DNA of 64,000 bases from Planctomycetaceae bacterium. Its GTDB lineage: Bacteria; Planctomycetota; Planctomycetia; Planctomycetales; Planctomycetaceae. Under the pieces are notes generated by a model, which saw only the letters and a program-made list of their open reading frames with translations, had not been told where the DNA came from and did no database searches. The position numbers and the translations under genes are program-made. Of the stretch, positions 60,870-64,000 are shown piece after piece (position 1 is the first letter of the stretch; every line of letters begins with the position of its first letter). The DNA lies in the NCBI GenBank assembly GCA_014762625.1, contig JABURQ010000058.1, positions 1-64,000 of the forward strand, given 5' to 3'.

Positions 60870-63605
60870 ATGATCATGATGCGTTATTCGATCTGTTTGC
60901 TGACTGTGTTCGTGTGCCTTCCTGCGTTCGCTCAAGACGCCCCGCCTCGCTCACTCGATGACCGGCTTGAAATCACCCTCTTCGCCGAAGATCCGCTACT
61001 CAATACGCCGACTGGGATCGACGTCGATCACAAAGGGCGCGTATGGGTCATCGAAAGTAATACCCACTTTCCACCCGAAGGATACGACGGACATCCGTCC
61101 GACCGCCTCCTGATTCTCGAAGACACCAACGGCGACGGCAAAGCGGAAGCGAAAATGTTTGTGGACGGCTTCACCCATTCGATGTCCGTCGCCGCGCGAC
61201 CGATCTGGCTCGATCCGATTTCGTTCTCAGAAGACGACAATCCGGACGAATTGAAACAACGCACGCAGGTCTTCCTCGCCACGCGGAGAGAAATCCTGCT
61301 GCTCGAAGATACCGATGGCGATGACCAATGCGACCAACAAACCCGCCTCGTCCACCTCGAAACCGAAGGCAACTATCCGCACAACGGCCTCGCAGGTTTT
61401 GCGTTTGATGGTCTCGGCAACATGTATTTCGGCTTCGGCGAAAACCTGGGAGCCGATTACAAAATCATCGGACGCGACGGCACGACCTATTCCGGCGGAG
61501 GCGAAGGGGGCAATATTTACCAGATTCAACCAGACGGCACCAAACTGAAACACTGGGCAACCGGTTTCTGGAATCCACACGCCAATTGCGTTGATGCGTT
61601 TGGCAATTTGTTTTCAGTCGATAACGATCCCGATTCACTCCCTCCCTGCCGCTTATTGCACATCATCGAAGGAGGAGATTACGGCTACCGCTTCCGCAAT
61701 GGTCGCAAAGGCCTGCATCCTTTCACCGCATGGAATGGAGAAATCCCCGGCACATTACCAATGGTCGCGGGAACGGGGGAAGCTCCTTCGGGCATTCTCG
61801 CTTACGAGCACGACGCGTTCCCGGAAAAGTATCTTGGCAACCTGATCGTCACAAGCTGGGGCGATCATCGCATCGACCGGTTTCAGTTGAAACAGAAAGG
61901 TACCTCATTTGAGTCAGTCGCCGAGCCGTTCATTGTGGGCGGCGAGAACTTCCGCCCGGTCGGCATCGCACTGGCGCCCGATGGTGCGCTCTATCTGAGT
62001 GACTGGGTGCTGCGGGATTACAAACTTCACGGCAAAGGCCGCGTGTGGCGGATCCGGGCGAAGAATTCTCAGGCGAAGGCGACAAAGCCCTCTGACATCC
62101 TTACCTGTGAATCTCCTGAAGTTCTCAACCAGTATCTTCATTCCAGCAGGCTGGTTGACAGACGTCTGGCCGCTCAAGCAATGGACGGTTCGTATGAAAG
62201 ATATCGGACTTCGGACGAAGATAAAGAGCGGTCTGAGAGTCGTCGTCGAGCCGATGCAGAATGGAATTTTGTAAAAAGTCGGGAGTGGAACCAGAACTCC
62301 AGTGGCGTTCTGCTACCGCAGCAACAATCGAAACTCTCTGTCTGGAAACGCGATGCTCAGATTCCCAATCGTCCATTCTTGGCAGCGGCCGCAAGAAATA
62401 CCCTACAACTCAGCGACTTAGAGAAGCCGTTGTTGATTCAGGAGTTCCAGAATCCAAAGCCTGTGGGCGAGCCACAGTATCCCGCTTCAGTCCTGAAAGA
62501 ACAGATCCGAATCCAAACACTTTTGGTGCTTCGAGACCATTTCCCAGAAGATCCTGAACTTCCTCAACTCGCAATCAACTCCAACAGCGCCAAGCTCAAG
62601 CGTCTCGCCGTCCAATGGATTGCCGAAGAAAATCTGACCAATTTGAAACCACAGGTCGAAGCGCTGTTCAACGATCCCGATTTGACGCCCGATCTCTTTC
62701 TCGCGACGCTCGCGGCGTTGGAAATGCTCGACGGCAAGCCGCCTCAGGAATTCGACAAGACACCTCCCGGCAAATACGTCCTGCCGATTCTGAAAGACGA
62801 CTCGAAACCGGCCAACGTCCGGGCGATCGCCTTGCAACTGATCGATCCCGACGATGAAGAACTCCCCGCGGAGTTGGTCGCCGAGCTGATGAAGACTGAA
62901 AACGAACGTTTGAAGACGGAGGCAATCCGCACTGCGTCGATGTCTACAAAACCGGATTTGACCAAGCCGTTGGCGGAGATTGCGCTCGATGTCGGCCAAC
63001 CCGACCAACTGCGTGCAGAGGCAACGGTCGGACTCGCCCGGCATCTCTCCATCGACCCCGACTTGAAAGGCATTCTGTATCTGATCGGGAAAAGCGACAA
63101 GCCGCTGATCGCCCGCGAAGCTTTGCGCTCTACGCGACAGGTCTCAAAAGAACGACCGACCGAGCCGTTCGAGCTCAAAGACAAGCCCAATGCCAATGCA
63201 GGGCGGCGACTGTTCTATCATCCCAACGGTCCCGGCTGCTTCAAATGCCATACGGTTCACGGACGGGGCGGCAAAATCGGCCCTAATCTCTCGACGATCG
63301 GCGCGGCGATGACTCGCGAGAAGTTGATCGAATCAATCCGCAAGCCGTCGCAGGAGGTCGCGCCGCAGTTCACCACCTGGACGATGATTTCGACCGAGGG
63401 AAAAGCCTACACCGGCATGATCGTGCATGAAAACCGAGGGGACACAGTGCTTGGGTTGCAGGACGGCACGACGATCGAGCTCAAAACTGCCGATGTGGAA
63501 GAGCGGATGCCTCAGAAAACCTCCGTCATGCCCGAGAAGCTGGAACAGCAGATGACCCAGCGCGAGTTTGAGGATCTCTTGAAGTATCTGAAGTCATTGA
63601 GGTGA
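60870..63605 (+). CDS. PVC-type haem-binding protein (beta-propeller, HEAT-like, CXXCH)
   Basis: 911 residues with a signal peptide (1-22). N-terminal part (about 25-400) is an NHL/dehydrogenase-type propeller (IDVDHKGRVWVIES, then GLGNMYFGFGENL and ALAPDGALYLSDWVLRDYKLHGKGR). A helical HEAT-like section follows (about 490-760). Near residue 790 a haem domain begins: CFKCHTVHGRGGKIGPNLSTIG, with the single CXXCH typical of PVC-type proteins, and it ends in the conserved LLKYLKSLR. These proteins are secreted and abundant in planctomycetes; the dehydrogenase role is presumed, not proven. It is the last protein gene of the window. Confidence 0.88.
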   Translation: MIMMRYSICLLTVFVCLPAFAQDAPPRSLDDRLEITLFAEDPLLNTPTGIDVDHKGRVWVIESNTHFPPEGYDGHPSDRLLILEDTNGDGKAEAKMFVDGFTHSMSVAARPIWLDPISFSEDDNPDELKQRTQVFLATRREILLLEDTDGDDQCDQQTRLVHLETEGNYPHNGLAGFAFDGLGNMYFGFGENLGADYKIIGRDGTTYSGGGEGGNIYQIQPDGTKLKHWATGFWNPHANCVDAFGNLFSVDNDPDSLPPCRLLHIIEGGDYGYRFRNGRKGLHPFTAWNGEIPGTLPMVAGTGEAPSGILAYEHDAFPEKYLGNLIVTSWGDHRIDRFQLKQKGTSFESVAEPFIVGGENFRPVGIALAPDGALYLSDWVLRDYKLHGKGRVWRIRAKNSQAKATKPSDILTCESPEVLNQYLHSSRLVDRRLAAQAMDGSYERYRTSDEDKERSESRRRADAEWNFVKSREWNQNSSGVLLPQQQSKLSVWKRDAQIPNRPFLAAAARNTLQLSDLEKPLLIQEFQNPKPVGEPQYPASVLKEQIRIQTLLVLRDHFPEDPELPQLAINSNSAKLKRLAVQWIAEENLTNLKPQVEALFNDPDLTPDLFLATLAALEMLDGKPPQEFDKTPPGKYVLPILKDDSKPANVRAIALQLIDPDDEELPAELVAELMKTENERLKTEAIRTASMSTKPDLTKPLAEIALDVGQPDQLRAEATVGLARHLSIDPDLKGILYLIGKSDKPLIAREALRSTRQVSKERPTEPFELKDKPNANAGRRLFYHPNGPGCFKCHTVHGRGGKIGPNLSTIGAAMTREKLIESIRKPSQEVAPQFTTWTMISTEGKAYTGMIVHENRGDTVLGLQDGTTIELKTADVEERMPQKTSVMPEKLEQQMTQREFEDLLKYLKSLR

Positions 63606-63911
63606 GCGGTGACCCAATTTGAAGCAACGTGAAGCGAGAGGGGTTGGAAACGGATTGTGGCGAGTCTTCGGGCGAACCGAGGCCGATTTCGGGTGTCGGA
63701 ACGGACGGGAATCGCTCGAAAATGCCTGTTACGGTTGCTGAAACACGCGGAAAACGATAGATTCCCAGGTATCGCGTTGATAAGAAGAAGTCCCTGCGAC
63801 GGCCCAATCGGGTTCGCCGTACGCACTTTTTTCTTAACTTGCGGTATCGGTTTGCCTTGCAGGAGGCAGGGTGGTTGATATAGTAAGCCACTTCGCGCCT
63901 TTTGTCCGGTC
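63606..63911. other. Region between the PVC-type gene and tRNA-Thr
   Basis: No gene is supported; short frames on both strands have no ribosome site or domain. The right end (63857-63884) holds a promoter for the tRNA. A T-rich ACTTTTTTCTTAACT near 63825 is not associated with a clear stem. Confidence 0.4.
63857..63884 (+). promoter_or_regulatory. Promoter of tRNA-Thr
   Basis: TTGCAG (63857-63862) and TATAGT (63879-63884) are separated by 16 bases, giving a start near 63891, about 20 bases before the tRNA. Both hexamers deviate from consensus only modestly. Confidence 0.45.
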
Positions 63912-63984
63912 GCTAGTGTAGCTCAATTGGCAGAGCACCGGTTTTGTAAACCGGCGGTTGTGGGTTCAAGTCCCTCCACTAGCT
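63912..63984 (+). tRNA. trnT: tRNA-Thr (anticodon TGT)
   Basis: A 73-base cloverleaf: acceptor stem GCTAGTG paired with CACTAGC and T as discriminator, D arm GCTC...GAGC, anticodon arm CCGGT-TTTGTAA-ACCGG with anticodon TGT, and T arm GTGGG-TTCAAGT-CCCTC (one G-T). TGT reads ACA threonine codons. The 3' CCA is not encoded. The anticodon loop and the T-loop TTCAAGT fit a normal bacterial tRNA. Confidence 0.95.
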
Positions 63985-64000
63985 TACGAGAGCTTCAGGT

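Noticed and set aside
1..64000. Insertion sequences, integrases and attachment sites
   Set aside because: No transposase or recombinase domain was seen, and the tRNA-Thr at the right end has no visible adjacent integrase within the window.

Overview
The window reads as chromosome from a planctomycete (Planctomycetota, probably a Planctomycetales relative of Gimesia or Rubinisphaera). The basis is gene content. There are four Tat-exported DUF1501 proteins, three large secreted PSCyt1/DUF1549/DUF1553 proteins, three DUF1559 (H-X9-DG) proteins, a PVC-type haem-binding protein, a sulfatase, several multihaem cytochromes, three Hanks-type kinases and many ASPIC/FG-GAP and TPR proteins. These families are expanded in that phylum. 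No species can be named from sequence alone.

Layout. 1-563 is non-coding with small repeats. 564-11161 holds two DUF1501 proteins, a beta-propeller protein, a dihaem peroxidase, a large Pro/Glu-rich membrane protein and a PSCyt1/DUF1549/DUF1553 plus DUF1501 pair. 11183-16903 (minus) holds a deacylase/beta-lactamase fusion, a heptahaem cytochrome with a small lipoprotein, and a DUF1559 pseudopilin. 17320-24860 holds a Tat phosphoesterase, a three-gene PSCyt1/DUF1501/DUF1501 operon (minus) and HemW. 24877-29533 holds a sulfatase, a D-2-hydroxyacid dehydrogenase and an oxidative-stress group (Dps, peroxiredoxin-like protein, MarR regulator). 29714-30666 is an AT-richer two-gene insertion with its own promoter. 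30702-41930 is a mixed block: DUF1559 variant, PSCyt1/DUF1549/DUF1553 protein, FHA kinase, broken macrodomain gene, DUF2617 protein, Ogt, GpmA and several unknowns. 42197-44566 holds an EF-hand protein and coiled-coil/membrane unknowns.

44674-49130 is a signalling operon: a membrane Ser/Thr kinase, a membrane protein and an ECF-like sigma factor. It is followed by a compositionally distinct small-protein/kinase pair (49227-50420). 50581-52947 is a RimK-like ATP-grasp ligase carrying a TrkA-C domain, paired with an AstE/aspartoacylase-type hydrolase. 53024-54547 holds a lipoprotein and a third DUF1559 protein. 54730-60408 (minus) is a tightly packed four-gene exported cluster: ASPIC/UnbV beta-propeller, TPR membrane protein, heptahaem lipoprotein cytochrome and SGNH hydrolase. 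The window ends with an L7/L12-CTD-like small membrane protein, a PVC-type haem protein and a tRNA-Thr(TGT).

Coherent units. The extracytoplasmic redox and hydrolysis genes (PSCyt1, DUF1501, sulfatase, multihaem cytochromes, peroxidase) fit the polymer-degrading, haem-rich envelope typical of planctomycetes. The most unusual loci are the kinase/ECF operon, the AT-richer kinase pair, the SGNH/heptahaem/TPR/ASPIC operon, the RimK-TrkA_C/AstE pair, and a macrodomain gene whose frameshifted 3' part runs in frame into a kinase gene. Starts were chosen from signal peptides and Shine-Dalgarno sequences; several remain uncertain and are flagged. No CRISPR array, rRNA gene or recognisable insertion sequence was seen.
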